From Streptomyces sp. NBC_00878 (lineage in GTDB: Bacteria; Actinomycetota; Actinomycetes; Streptomycetales; Streptomycetaceae), in NCBI RefSeq assembly GCF_026341515.1, contig NZ_JAPEOK010000001.1, positions 3,286,001 to 3,350,000 on the forward strand: a stretch of 64,000 nt of DNA. Direction: 5' to 3'. Numbering within the stretch: the first letter of the stretch is position 1; every line of letters starts with the position of its first letter. The translations under genes were made by a program, and so were the position numbers. The notes under the pieces were generated by a model that saw only the letters and a list, made by a program, of their open reading frames with translations, was not told the DNA's origin and did no database searches. Below, one piece after another: positions 18,112 to 30,379 of the stretch.

Positions 18112-18263
18112 ATGCGCTCCCCGAGAGTGCGTTTCGTACGCTGCGTCTTCGTCATGTCCTGTGTTGCCAGGACTGACTGCCGTACCGGGGCAGAAGTTGC
18201 CCTCTGTAAGCGAACCGATACCGAATTCACCCCGAGGAGTGATCGGCGGAAGATCACCCCGGA

Positions 18264-18345
18264 GTCAGTACGTGTGTCTGTGGGTCTGTCTGTGCGTGTG
18301 AGTGTGCGTGTGCCTGTACGTGCGTCTGTGCGTGTCAGTACGTGT
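18264..18345. repeat. GT-rich simple-sequence tract flanked by a 12-bp direct repeat
   Basis: GTCAGTACGTGT occurs at 18264-18275 and again at 18334-18345. The 58 bp between are GTGTGT/CTGTGCGTGT-type repeats. The second copy is the very end of the dehydrogenase gene including its stop, so the tract may have grown from that gene end. Confidence 0.8.
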
Positions 18346-19183
18346 AGAAGCCTTGCCCGCTCTTGCGTCCGATGTCACCGGCGTCAACCATCCGGCGCAT
18401 CAGCTCGGGCGGGGCGAACTTCTCGTCCTGGGACTCCGTGTAGATGTTGCTGGTCGCGTGCAGGAGGATGTCGACACCCGTGAGGTCGGCGGTGGCGAGG
18501 GGCCCCATCGCGTGACCGAAGCCCAGCTTGCAGGCGAGGTCGATGTCCTCGGCGCTGGCCACACCCGACTCGTACAGCTTGGCCGCCTCGACCACGAGGG
18601 CCGAGATGAGCCGGGTGGTCACGAAGCCGGCCACGTCACGGTTGACGACGATGCAGGTCTTGCCGACCGACTCGGCGAACTCCCGCGCGGCGGCGAGCGT
18701 TTCGTCGCTCGTCTTGTAGCCGCGGACCAGCTCGCAGAGCTGCATCATCGGGACCGGCGAGAAGAAGTGGACGCCGACGACCCGCTCCGGGCGCTCAGTG
18801 GCCGCCGCGATCTTGGTGATCGGGATGGCGGAGGTGTTGGAGGCGAGTACGGTCTCGTCCTTCACCAGCTTGTCGAGCGTACGGAAGATCTCGTGCTTGA
18901 CTTCCAGCTTCTCGAAGACGGCCTCGACGACGATGTCGGCGTCGGCGACCGCGTCCAGATCGGTGGTCGTGGTGATGCGCCCCAGCGCCGCCCCGGCCGC
19001 GTCGGCGTCCAGCTTCCCCTTGCTCACGAACTTGTCGTACGAGGCCTTGATGCCGTCGGTGCCACGGGTCAGCGCCTCGTCGGTGACATCGCGCAGGACG
19101 ACGTCCCAGCCGGCCTGTGCGGAGACCTGGGCGATACCTGAACCCATGAGTCCGGCCCCGATGACGGCGAGCTTGCGTGCCAC
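18335..19183 (-). CDS. 3-hydroxybutyryl-CoA dehydrogenase
   Basis: 282 residues. The N-terminal Rossmann fold starts LAVIGAGLMGSGIAQVSA. The catalytic His is in GVHFFSPVPMMQLCE, and the Ser/Asn residues are in ASNTSAIPITKIA and VVNRDVAGFVTTR. The C-terminal domain ends GDIGRKSGQGFYTY. It oxidises (S)-3-hydroxybutyryl-CoA with NAD(P) in butyrate/acetoacetyl-CoA metabolism, related to the thiolase at the left end. GTG 19183 is chosen because GGGGAG precedes it and the protein then starts at the Rossmann strand; an in-frame ATG lies 14 codons upstream. Confidence 0.93.
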   Translation of the reverse strand: MARKLAVIGAGLMGSGIAQVSAQAGWDVVLRDVTDEALTRGTDGIKASYDKFVSKGKLDADAAGAALGRITTTTDLDAVADADIVVEAVFEKLEVKHEIFRTLDKLVKDETVLASNTSAIPITKIAAATERPERVVGVHFFSPVPMMQLCELVRGYKTSDETLAAAREFAESVGKTCIVVNRDVAGFVTTRLISALVVEAAKLYESGVASAEDIDLACKLGFGHAMGPLATADLTGVDILLHATSNIYTESQDEKFAPPELMRRMVDAGDIGRKSGQGFYTY

Positions 19184-19352
19184 TGTCCGACTCCCCTGCT
19201 GCGTATTCCCTGCGGCGTTGACCATCGCGAGACAACCCCGGGTAACACGCTGTCGGGTTGCCTCTTCGGCGGACCCTAGCGCTCGTCAGGCGCTGTGTGA
19301 CCGGTAAGTAACGCGCGTCACGTCTCATAGGACGGACATCACACCGAGCGGC

Positions 19353-19994
19353 TCATTCCGGGGCCCGTACGGCGTAGTTGAGGACCTTCTCGCTCAAAAG
19401 GTCCTCCATGCCGTCGAGGAGGTTCAGCACCTCCCGCGACACCTCGGCCGGATCGCGGCACGCCATCATCTCGCGGCCGACCGTGCTCATCACCGTCTGG
19501 TGGAGCCAGCCGATCTGGCCGGCCATCAGACCGGGCGTCGGATCGTCGGGATCCGCGCCCGTCTCCTCGCGCAGGGCCGCTTCCAGGTCGTCGTGGACCT
19601 CCTGCTGGAGGCTCCACAGCCGGGAGCGGAGGGCGGGCGCGTCATGGATGACGCGCATGAAGCGGTCGTACCCCGCCATCAGGCCGACCCGGGGCGAGAC
19701 GGCCTCGACCTCCTCGCGCAGCTCGCGCAGGACGGCGGCGGCGGCCGACTCCCCGACCTGTCGGGCGCGCACCCAGCGCGAGAGCCGGTCGACGACGCCC
19801 TTGCTGCGGTCGAAGAAGAGGTCTTCCTTGGCCGGGAAGTAGTTGTACACGGTGTTCACGGAGACGTCGGCCGCGTCCGCGACCTCGGCCATGGTCACCG
19901 TCACGAAGCCGTGCTCCAGGAACAGCCCCGTGGCGATGTCCGAGATGCGCTGCCTGGTCTCGCGCTTCTTCCGCTCCCTGAGCCCCTCTGCCAT
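19353..19994 (-). CDS. TetR-family regulator
   Basis: 213 residues. The N-terminal helix-turn-helix is clear: RQRISDIATGLFLEHGFVTV then VSVNTVYNYFPAKEDLF. The remaining 150 residues are the ligand-binding and dimerisation domain. It is divergent from a DrrAB-like exporter pair; the 90-bp spacer between them is strikingly AT rich for this genome (around 20020-20075) and must contain both promoters. Local control of the exporter is the usual arrangement for this layout. The inducer is unknown. Confidence 0.9.
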   Translation of the reverse strand: MAEGLRERKKRETRQRISDIATGLFLEHGFVTVTMAEVADAADVSVNTVYNYFPAKEDLFFDRSKGVVDRLSRWVRARQVGESAAAAVLRELREEVEAVSPRVGLMAGYDRFMRVIHDAPALRSRLWSLQQEVHDDLEAALREETGADPDDPTPGLMAGQIGWLHQTVMSTVGREMMACRDPAEVSREVLNLLDGMEDLLSEKVLNYAVRAPE

Positions 19995-20084
19995 GGCTTC
20001 ATCGTAGGCCGGACCGATAATTTCTGGCCTCTCTGAAACTTTGGTGGCATTGCAAAATTTAAGTCCCTCTGTTTTTCTTGGCGC

Positions 20085-20867
20085 ATGCCCATCATCAGCA
20101 CGGCCGGCCTGGCCCGGACCTTCCAGACCAAACGCGGCCCCGTCGAGGCGGTCCGCGGCATCGACCTCACCGTGAGAGCGGGCGAGATCCTCGGCTTCCT
20201 CGGCCCGAACGGAGCGGGCAAGACGACCACGCTCCGGATGCTCACCACCCTGCTGACCCCGACCGGCGGCGCCGCCACCGTCGCGGGCCACGACCTGGCC
20301 ACCGACCCGGAGGGCGTCCGCCGCGCATGCGGATACGTGGCGCAGTCCGGCGGCGTCGACCCCCAGGTCTCCGTACGCGAGGAACTGGTCACCCAGGGCC
20401 GCCTCTACCGCCTGACGAAGGATCAGGCGGTCGAGCGTGCCGAGGAGTTGGCCCGCGACCTCGACCTCACCGACCTCCTCGACCGGAAGACGTCGGCGCT
20501 CTCCGGCGGCCAGCGCCGTCGTCTCGACATCGCGCTCGGCCTCACCCACCGTCCGAAGGTGCTGTTCCTCGACGAACCGACCACGGCCCTCGACCCGGCG
20601 AGCCGCGCGGACCTCTGGGATCTCGTCCGACGCCTGCGCGACGACTACGGCACGACGGTCTTCCTCACCACGCACTACCTCGACGAGGCGGACGCGCTCG
20701 CCGACCGGCTCGTGATCGTCGACCAGGGCGTCGTGGTGGCGGAGGGCACACCGAGCGCGCTCAAGCTCCGGTACGGCGGATCGATCGACGCGACGCTCCA
20801 GGACACGTTCCTCGCCATCACGGGCCGCGGCCCGGCACCGGCGGACTCCACCCCCGTAGCCGTCTGA
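20085..20867 (+). CDS. DrrA-like ABC exporter ATPase
   Basis: 260 residues. Walker A GPNGAGKTT, signature LSGGQRRRLDIALGL and Walker B LFLDEPTTALDP are intact, and the D-loop and H-loop (LTTHYLDEADALADR) match the daunorubicin-resistance DrrA subgroup. With the permease that follows it would form a drug or lipid exporter. It lies opposite the TetR gene, which probably represses it. Confidence 0.9.
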   Translation: MPIISTAGLARTFQTKRGPVEAVRGIDLTVRAGEILGFLGPNGAGKTTTLRMLTTLLTPTGGAATVAGHDLATDPEGVRRACGYVAQSGGVDPQVSVREELVTQGRLYRLTKDQAVERAEELARDLDLTDLLDRKTSALSGGQRRRLDIALGLTHRPKVLFLDEPTTALDPASRADLWDLVRRLRDDYGTTVFLTTHYLDEADALADRLVIVDQGVVVAEGTPSALKLRYGGSIDATLQDTFLAITGRGPAPADSTPVAV

Positions 20868-20902
20868 CCGCCGATCCCTCTATTCGCCCAGGACGTGACG
20901 AC

Positions 20903-21652
20903 ATGCTTCTCCAGGACACCGCGCTGATCTTCGAGCGCTATCTCCGCCAGACCCTGCGCTCCAAGTTCGCGATGCTCTTCGGCGTACTGATGCCGCTGCT
21001 GTACCTGCTCTTCTTCGGCCCGCTGCTCACCGATCTGCCGCTGGGCGGCGGCGGGAGTTCCTGGCAGATCCTGGTCCCCGGGCTGCTGCTCCAACTCGGC
21101 CTGTTCGGGGCCGCGTTCGCCGGTTTCATGATCATCGTCGAGAAGAGCCACGGGGTCGTGGAGCGGATGCGCGTCACCCCGGTCAGCCGGCTCGCGCTCC
21201 TGCTCGGCCGGGTGCTGCGCGACGCGGCGGTCTTCGTCTTCCAGGCGGTCCTGCTGGTCCTGGCCGCCCTGGTGATGGGCCTGCGCGCACCGGTCGCGGG
21301 CATCCTGATCGGCTTCGCGTTCGTCGCGCTGCTGACGGTCTCGCTGGCCTCGCTGTCGTACGCGCTGGCCATGAAGACCAGTACGCCCCACGCGTTCGGC
21401 CCGACGATCAACGCGCTGACCATGCCGTCCATGCTCCTGTCCGGCCTGATGCTTCCCATGTCGCTGGCGCCCGGCTGGCTGGACGCCCTCTCGCACGTCA
21501 TGCCGTTCCGCTATCTGGTGGACGCGATGCGGGACGCGTACGTCGGCTCGTACGCGACCTCCTCCATGCTGTACGGCGTCCTGGTGGCCGTCGGCCTCAC
21601 GGGAATCGCCGTGACGGTGGGCACACGAGTGTTCCGGGAGGCCGGGGCGTAA
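20903..21652 (+). CDS. DrrB-like ABC-2 exporter permease
   Basis: 249 residues with six hydrophobic segments. The ABC-2 signature region reads SGLMLPMSLAPGWLDALSHVMPFRYLVDAMR (core MPFRYLVDAMR), and EKSHGVVERMRVTPVSR is the conserved cytoplasmic loop of DrrB-type proteins. It begins 35 bp after the ATPase gene. ATG 20903 is chosen because it gives the typical short N-terminus before the first membrane helix. Confidence 0.9.
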   Translation: MLLQDTALIFERYLRQTLRSKFAMLFGVLMPLLYLLFFGPLLTDLPLGGGGSSWQILVPGLLLQLGLFGAAFAGFMIIVEKSHGVVERMRVTPVSRLALLLGRVLRDAAVFVFQAVLLVLAALVMGLRAPVAGILIGFAFVALLTVSLASLSYALAMKTSTPHAFGPTINALTMPSMLLSGLMLPMSLAPGWLDALSHVMPFRYLVDAMRDAYVGSYATSSMLYGVLVAVGLTGIAVTVGTRVFREAGA

Positions 21653-21665
21653 CTACGCTGGCCAT

Positions 21666-22238
21666 ATGGTCAATCTGACGCGCATCTACACCAGGACCGG
21701 CGACCGGGGCACGACGAACCTGGGCGACATGAGCCGGGTGCCCAAGACCGACCTCCGCATCGCCGCCTACGCCGACGCGAACGAGGCGAACGCGGCGATC
21801 GGTACGGCGATCGCCCTCGGCGGCCTCGACGAGGAGATCGTCAAGGTCCTCACCCGCGTCCAGAACGACCTCTTCGACGTGGGCGCGGACCTCTCCACGC
21901 CGGTCGCCGAGAACCCCGAGTTTCCGCCCCTGCGGGTCGAGCAGTTCTACATCGACAAGCTGGAGACGGACTGCGACCACTTCAACGAACAGCTGGAGAA
22001 GCTCCGCTCCTTCATCCTCCCCGGTGGCACCCCGGGCGCGGCCCTCCTCCACCAGGCGTGCACGGTGGTCCGCCGCGCCGAGCGCTCGACGTGGGCGGCC
22101 CTGGAGTCCCACACCGAGGCGATGAACCCCCTGACAGCGACCTACCTGAACCGCCTCTCCGACCTCCTCTTCATCCTGGCCAGAACGGCAAACAAGGAGA
22201 TGGGGGACGTCCTGTGGGTCCCGGGCGGAGAACGCTGA
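21666..22238 (+). CDS. cob(I)alamin adenosyltransferase, PduO type
   Basis: 190 residues. The ATP-binding start RIYTRTGDRGTTNLGDMSRV, the VVRRAERS motif and the C-terminal LNRLSDLLFILAR are diagnostic of PduO-type enzymes, which make adenosylcobalamin from cob(I)alamin and ATP. The cofactor feeds methylmalonyl-CoA mutase, whose chaperone and epimerase genes open the window. It is only 13 bp from the exporter permease gene, so it may share that transcript. A perfect hairpin follows 11 bp after the stop. Confidence 0.94.
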   Translation: MVNLTRIYTRTGDRGTTNLGDMSRVPKTDLRIAAYADANEANAAIGTAIALGGLDEEIVKVLTRVQNDLFDVGADLSTPVAENPEFPPLRVEQFYIDKLETDCDHFNEQLEKLRSFILPGGTPGAALLHQACTVVRRAERSTWAALESHTEAMNPLTATYLNRLSDLLFILARTANKEMGDVLWVPGGER

Positions 22239-22249
22239 GGGTTCCCCGG

Positions 22250-22277
22250 CGGAGCCTCACTTCTTGGTGAGGCTCCG
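22250..22277. terminator. bidirectional terminator overlapping a stop codon
   Basis: CGGAGCCTCAC (22250-22260) and GTGAGGCTCCG (22267-22277) form a perfect 11-bp stem, loop TTCTTG. It covers the last codons and the stop of the convergent minus-strand gene. Confidence 0.88.
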
Positions 22278-22841
22278 CTCCTCCGACGCCCCCTCCCCCG
22301 CGGAGCGCTCCGGGGCCTTCTTGGGCCAGATCAAGTAAGTCAACGCCACCACCCCATGAATTCCGGCCACCCGCCAAGCCACATACCGCCAGCTCTCCAA
22401 CGACTCCGTACGCCCCGAATCCCCGACGTACCAGATAGCGACCTGCAACAACACGGTCGCGACGGCCGCGGCGGTCACCGATCCCAGCCACACCTTGACC
22501 TCGTGCCGCGCACGAGCCATCCCGTACCGCGGCGCCCCCGCCGGCCGAGGCGCACCCGCGAGCCGGTGGGCGGCGTGCCCGTCGAGCCACTTCACGGTCC
22601 GGTGGCCGTGGCCGACGGTGTAGCCGATGTACAGCGCGGCCAGCCCGTGCTTCCAGCTGGGCTCCGTGCCGTCCTTCAGGTCCAGCGCGGTGACCACCAG
22701 CAGCAGGACCTCCAGCAGCGGCTCGCACAACAGCAGGGCCAGCCCCGTACGGGGCATCTTGAACAGGTAGCGGAAGGCCAGGCCCGCGGCCAGCAGCACC
22801 CAGAAGCCGACTTCACAGACGACGATCAGCGTGATGATCAC
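22257..22841 (-). CDS. integral membrane protein of unknown function
   Basis: 194 residues with four or five hydrophobic segments: the first at residues 1-24 (MIITLIVVCEVGFWVLLAAG), others near 35-55 and 115-175. A His/Lys/Arg-rich loop (GHGHRTVKWLDGHAAHR) separates them. The C-terminus is charged (KKAPERSAGEGASEERS). No enzymatic motif is visible. Conserved at this position next to the adenosyltransferase in Streptomyces, as far as I recall. Its 3' end overlaps the shared terminator. Confidence 0.75.
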   Translation of the reverse strand: MIITLIVVCEVGFWVLLAAGLAFRYLFKMPRTGLALLLCEPLLEVLLLVVTALDLKDGTEPSWKHGLAALYIGYTVGHGHRTVKWLDGHAAHRLAGAPRPAGAPRYGMARARHEVKVWLGSVTAAAVATVLLQVAIWYVGDSGRTESLESWRYVAWRVAGIHGVVALTYLIWPKKAPERSAGEGASEERSLTKK

Positions 22842-22993
22842 GACTCGCTCCTCTCGGTCACCCTTCCAGGCTCCCGGCGCCCCACGCCCCGATCGTCGTC
22901 GCCAGTGACGAAACGGCGCTGCATCCTTCGATGTAGGCGGGGACCGTCCCCGGGGATCAGGCGCCGGTCGCGCACTCCGTGTTGGATGGAGTC

Positions 22994-24178
22994 ATGGCCC
23001 GCCCAGACCTCCGCCCGCACCGCTTCGACGTGTACCTCGCCGTCGGCGGGCTGCTCGGCGGGCTCGTGTTCTGGTCGCTCGGGTTGTATACGTCGGGCAG
23101 CGGGCTGATCTCGATGACCTGGGGCCTGATCCCCCTCACCGTGATGGCGAGCCTGGAGCTGCTGCGCCGCACCCGACCGCAGGTCGCCCTGGTCGTCGGC
23201 ACGCTCGCGCTCGTCGCCGACCAGTTCACCCCGGGCAACGCGGCGACGATCCTGATGTTCACCGACCTCGCCTACTCGGCCGTCCTGTACGGCACCCCGG
23301 CCGCAGCCCGCCGTATCCCGGTCACCACCGGTCTGGTCACCCTGGCCACGACACTCGGCTTCCTGATCTGGTGGCGCGAGCCGCAGGCCCTGCTCGTCGG
23401 TGTCGGCACCGGGCTCGTGGCGTTCGGCCCGGCCGCCACGGGCGCGCTGGTCCGCAACCACCGCGACGCCGCCGAGGCGGCCCGCCTGCGCGCCGAACAG
23501 ACCGCCCTGCTCGCCGAGATGGACCGCACCCAGGCCGTCACCGCCGAACGCGCCCGCATGGCACGCGAGTTGCACGACATGGTCGCGGGCCACCTCTCCG
23601 CGATCGCCATCCACTCCACGGCCGCGCTCTCGCTCGACGACCCGGACACCTCGAAGCAGGCCCTCGGCGTCATTCGCGAGAACAGCGTCGAGGGGCTCGC
23701 CGAGATGCGCCGTCTCATCGGCATACTGCGCGACAGCAGCGGCGACGCGGAGCCGACCGCCGCGCCCACGCTCGACGGACTCGGCGCACTGGTGGACCAC
23801 GCCCGTGCCAACGGCCTCGACGTGCACCTCGACTGCACGCACGCCGCGCTTCCCGCCCCGGTCGAGCTGGCCGCGTACCGCATCGTGCAGGAGTCCCTGA
23901 CCAACGCCCTCAAGCACGCCTCCCCGGGCCGGGTCACCGTGGGCCTGGCCCAGCGGGACCACTCCCTCGACGTGCGGGTGACCAGCCCGTACGGCGGCGG
24001 CCGGGGCGACGGCCCACGCGCGCCCGGCTCGGGCGCCGGCCTGGTCGGGATGCGCGAGCGGGTCGCCCTGCTGCGCGGCACGTTCGAGGCGGGACCCGTC
24101 GAGGACCCGGCCTCCGCCGACGGCAGGACCTGGACCGTACGCGCCACCCTCCCGATCACCGAAGGAGAATCCGAATGA
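22994..24178 (+). CDS. two-component sensor histidine kinase, NarL partner type
   Basis: 394 residues. About five transmembrane segments lie in residues 14-150. The HisKA_3 dimerisation domain has the phospho-acceptor His194 in ARELHDMVAGH, followed by a HATPase_c domain with ESLTNALKHAS (N box) and GSGAGLVGMRERV (G box). ATG 22994 has GGATGGAG upstream. The stop overlaps the next gene by ATGA, so sensor and regulator are made together. The signal is unknown. Confidence 0.93.
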   Translation: MARPDLRPHRFDVYLAVGGLLGGLVFWSLGLYTSGSGLISMTWGLIPLTVMASLELLRRTRPQVALVVGTLALVADQFTPGNAATILMFTDLAYSAVLYGTPAAARRIPVTTGLVTLATTLGFLIWWREPQALLVGVGTGLVAFGPAATGALVRNHRDAAEAARLRAEQTALLAEMDRTQAVTAERARMARELHDMVAGHLSAIAIHSTAALSLDDPDTSKQALGVIRENSVEGLAEMRRLIGILRDSSGDAEPTAAPTLDGLGALVDHARANGLDVHLDCTHAALPAPVELAAYRIVQESLTNALKHASPGRVTVGLAQRDHSLDVRVTSPYGGGRGDGPRAPGSGAGLVGMRERVALLRGTFEAGPVEDPASADGRTWTVRATLPITEGESE

Positions 24179-24816
24179 TCCGCGTGCTCGTCGCCGAGGA
24201 CCAGTCCGCCGTACGCGCCGGTCTCGTCCTCATCCTGCGCAGCGCCCCCGACATCGAGGTGGTCGGCGAGGCCGCGGACGGCGAGCAGGCGGTGGCCCTG
24301 GCCCGGGAACTGAGGCCCGATCTCGTCCTGATGGACATTCAGATGCCCCGTCTCGACGGCGTCTCCGCCACCCGCCAGGTCGTCGACGAGGACCTCGCCG
24401 ACGTACTCGTACTGACCACGTTCGATCTCGACGAGTACGTCTTCGGCGCGCTGCGCGCGGGCGCCTCCGGCTTCCTGCTGAAGAACACCGAGGCACGCCA
24501 ACTCCTCGACGCCGTACGGACGGTGGCGGGCGGCGAAGGCCTGATCGCGCCCGCGGTGACCCGTCGGCTGATCTCCGAGTTCGCGGCGAAGCCGGTGCGC
24601 CGGCCGCCGGCCGACCCGTCCGTTCTCGACTCGCTGACGCGCCGGGAGCGGGAGGTGCTGTCCTGCCTCGGGGAGGGCCTGCCCAACGCGGAGATCGGCG
24701 CGCGTCTCGACATGGCGGAGGCGACGGTGAAGACGCACGTCAGCCGCCTGCTGGGCAAGCTGGAACTCCGCAGCCGGGTCCAAGCGGCGGTCCTGGCACA
24801 GGAGTTGGGCGTGTAG
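24175..24816 (+). CDS. NarL/LuxR-family response regulator
   Basis: 213 residues. Receiver domain 1-120 with phospho-acceptor Asp54 (LVLMDIQMP), Thr in LTTFD and Lys in FLLKNTEA. The C-terminal LuxR helix-turn-helix reads LTRREREVLSCLGEGLPNAE and ATVKTHVSRLLGKL. Partner of the kinase with which it overlaps by 4 bp. From memory, the pair sits directly upstream of the chitinase gene in other Streptomyces, so control of chiC is plausible but unproven from sequence. Confidence 0.94.
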   Translation: MIRVLVAEDQSAVRAGLVLILRSAPDIEVVGEAADGEQAVALARELRPDLVLMDIQMPRLDGVSATRQVVDEDLADVLVLTTFDLDEYVFGALRAGASGFLLKNTEARQLLDAVRTVAGGEGLIAPAVTRRLISEFAAKPVRRPPADPSVLDSLTRREREVLSCLGEGLPNAEIGARLDMAEATVKTHVSRLLGKLELRSRVQAAVLAQELGV

Positions 24817-24866
24817 CGCGGGGCCGGCCGGCCCTTGTAACAAGTAATCGCCCAACACCGCTTCAC

Positions 24867-24899
24867 TGGTCTGGACCTATTGACCTATGGTCCAGACCT
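24867..24899 (+). promoter_or_regulatory. chitinase promoter direct repeats / dre-like site
   Basis: TGGTCTGGACCT (24867-24878) and TGGTCCAGACCT (24888-24899) are spaced 21 bp start to start. They match the 12-bp direct repeats known in Streptomyces chitinase promoters and resemble the DasR site consensus ACTGGTCTAGACCA. Expect induction by chitooligosaccharides and GlcNAc-linked repression. Confidence 0.85.
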
Positions 24900-24945
24900 T
24901 TCTATTGTCCAGCGCACCCCATCAAACTCCCCCAAGGAGACGCGG

Positions 24946-26805
<1,860 letters not shown>

Positions 26806-26814
26806 CGACCGTCA

Positions 26815-26860
26815 GCACCAACACGTGAGATCAAGCACCACCACGTGAGATCAGGCACCA
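26815..26860. repeat. 20-bp tandem repeat after chiC
   Basis: GCACCAACACGTGAGATCAA (26815-26834) is repeated with three changes at 26835-26854, and its first 6 bases recur at 26855. Located 10 bp past the chiC stop. Each unit contains the palindrome CACGTG. Confidence 0.8.
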
Positions 26861-26878
26861 TCAGGCGACATTGACGCT

Positions 26879-26946
26879 CCCCCAGACTTCGTCCGGGGGG
26901 ACCCCCAACCAACGAGTGAACGTGGCTACGCCACGTTCACTCGTTG
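26879..26946. terminator. two terminator hairpins between chiC and the DUF2550 gene
   Basis: First, CCCCCAGAC (26879-26887) with GTCCGGGGG (26891-26899), one mismatch. Second, 26910-26926 pairs perfectly with 26930-26946 (17 bp, loop TAC). The second overlaps the stop codon of the convergent minus-strand gene, the same layout as at 22250. Confidence 0.85.
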
Positions 26947-27372
26947 TCCGGGCGGGGCTGCTTCAAGCCACGCGAGAAACCCGGTCAGCGCGTCCTCGCT
27001 CATGGCCAGCTCAAGGCGCGTACCGCGATGCACGCAGGCGAGGATGATCTGGTCGGCCAGCAGCGCCAGCTCTTCCTCGCCGTCCGGGGTGCGACGGCCG
27101 GCCACTTCGATCGCCGAGCGCTCCAGGACACGGCGCGGGCGGGGGGCGTACGAGAAGATGCGGAACCACTCGATGCGGTCGCCGTTGTAGCGGGCGATGC
27201 CGTAGCCCCAGCCTTTGCCGCTGGTGTCGCTTTTCTCGGGGGCGTCCCAGCGGAGGCTGCAGTCGAAGGTGCCACCGGAGCGCTGGATCAGTCGGCGGCG
27301 CAGATGGAACACGAAGAGTGCCACCGCCACCAGCACCACTACCAACCCGCACACAGTCAGAGCGAGGACCAT
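26926..27372 (-). CDS. DUF2550 membrane protein
   Basis: 148 residues. One N-terminal transmembrane helix (VLALTVCGLVVVLVAVALFV) and a cytoplasmic beta-rich domain: GGTFDCSLRW, GWGYGIARYNGDRIEWFRIF, RPRRVLERSAIEVAGRR. This matches the actinobacterial DUF2550 family found next to atpC. ATG 27372 is preferred because GAGGAGG lies 9 nt upstream; GTG 27378 is also in frame but too close. Function unknown. It is 120 bp downstream of the atp operon terminator on the same strand. Confidence 0.88.
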   Translation of the reverse strand: MVLALTVCGLVVVLVAVALFVFHLRRRLIQRSGGTFDCSLRWDAPEKSDTSGKGWGYGIARYNGDRIEWFRIFSYAPRPRRVLERSAIEVAGRRTPDGEEELALLADQIILACVHRGTRLELAMSEDALTGFLAWLEAAPPGQRVNVA

Positions 27373-27428
27373 CGACACCGACCTCCTCGTCTCCTAGGTA
27401 ACGGAAAGGAAAAAAGCACCCGCATCGC

Positions 27429-27478
27429 CTCAGCCGCGACCCGGTCCGGAGCAAGCTCCGGTCCTGGCCGCGGCTGAG
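27429..27478 (-). terminator. atp operon terminator
   Basis: Arms 27429-27452 and 27455-27478 pair at 21 of 24 positions with a 2-nt loop, 23 bp past the atpC stop. Confidence 0.85.
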
Positions 27479-27501
27479 TCACTTCTCGTCGCGCGCTGGT
27501 T

Positions 27502-27876
27502 TCAGTGCGTCGACACCGCTCGCAGACGGACGTCCGCGCGGCGCTCGGCGGAGGCATCGCCCTCCGCCTTCGCGCGCTCGAGCTCCCGCTCCGCGCGCTG
27601 GACGTCGATCTCGTCCGACAGCTCGGCGATCTCGGCCAGCAGCGACAGCTTGTTGTCGGCGAACGAGATGAAACCGCCGTGCACAGCGGCGACGACCGTT
27701 CCACCATCACTCGTACGGATGGTCACCGGGCCCGACTCCAGCACACCGAGCAGCGGCTGGTGACCGGGCATGACGCCGATGTCGCCGGACGTGGTGCGCG
27801 CGACGACCAGGGTGGCCTCGCCGGACCAGACACTGCGGTCCGCGGCGACGAGCTCGACATGCAGCTCAGCAGCCAA
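27502..27876 (-). CDS. atpC: ATP synthase epsilon subunit
   Basis: 124 residues. N-terminal beta-sandwich (LHVELVAADRSVWSGEATLV, DIGVMPGHQPLL) followed by the helical hairpin from residue 85 (LSDEIDVQRAERELERAK). It is the regulatory stalk subunit of F1 that inhibits ATP hydrolysis. Last gene of the atp operon, separated from atpD by 129 bp that fold into two hairpins. Confidence 0.96.
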   Translation of the reverse strand: MAAELHVELVAADRSVWSGEATLVVARTTSGDIGVMPGHQPLLGVLESGPVTIRTSDGGTVVAAVHGGFISFADNKLSLLAEIAELSDEIDVQRAERELERAKAEGDASAERRADVRLRAVSTH

Positions 27877-27895
27877 GGTGGGCTCCTCGGGTCAC

Positions 27896-27991
27896 CACCC
27901 GGCTTTCGCTGCCGGGTGTTGGGTCAAAGTCTAATGGGCGTAGTGAGGGGGGCGGGACGCACCCCGCGAGGCGCGACCCCGCCCCCCTCAC
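27896..27991 (-). promoter_or_regulatory. two strong hairpins between atpD and atpC
   Basis: CACCCGGC/GCCGGGTG (27896-27903 with 27911-27918) and a 14-bp perfect stem GTGAGGGGGGCGGG (27943-27956) with its complement at 27978-27991. In the mRNA they lie after the atpD stop and before the atpC start; an internal attenuator or processing site is plausible. Confidence 0.7.
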
Positions 27992-28005
27992 CGAGAACAC
28001 GAGGT

Positions 28006-30359
<2,354 letters not shown>

Positions 30360-30379
30360 GAGTCAGGTCCCTTCCGTCG

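Noticed and set aside
20078..20902. Fusion of DrrA and DrrB frames into one 524-codon protein
   Set aside because: The ORF is open upstream of the permease only in the wrong frame of the ATPase gene; the two proteins start separately.
24175..24178. Frameshift between kinase and regulator
   Set aside because: It is a normal ATGA overlap with both proteins complete.
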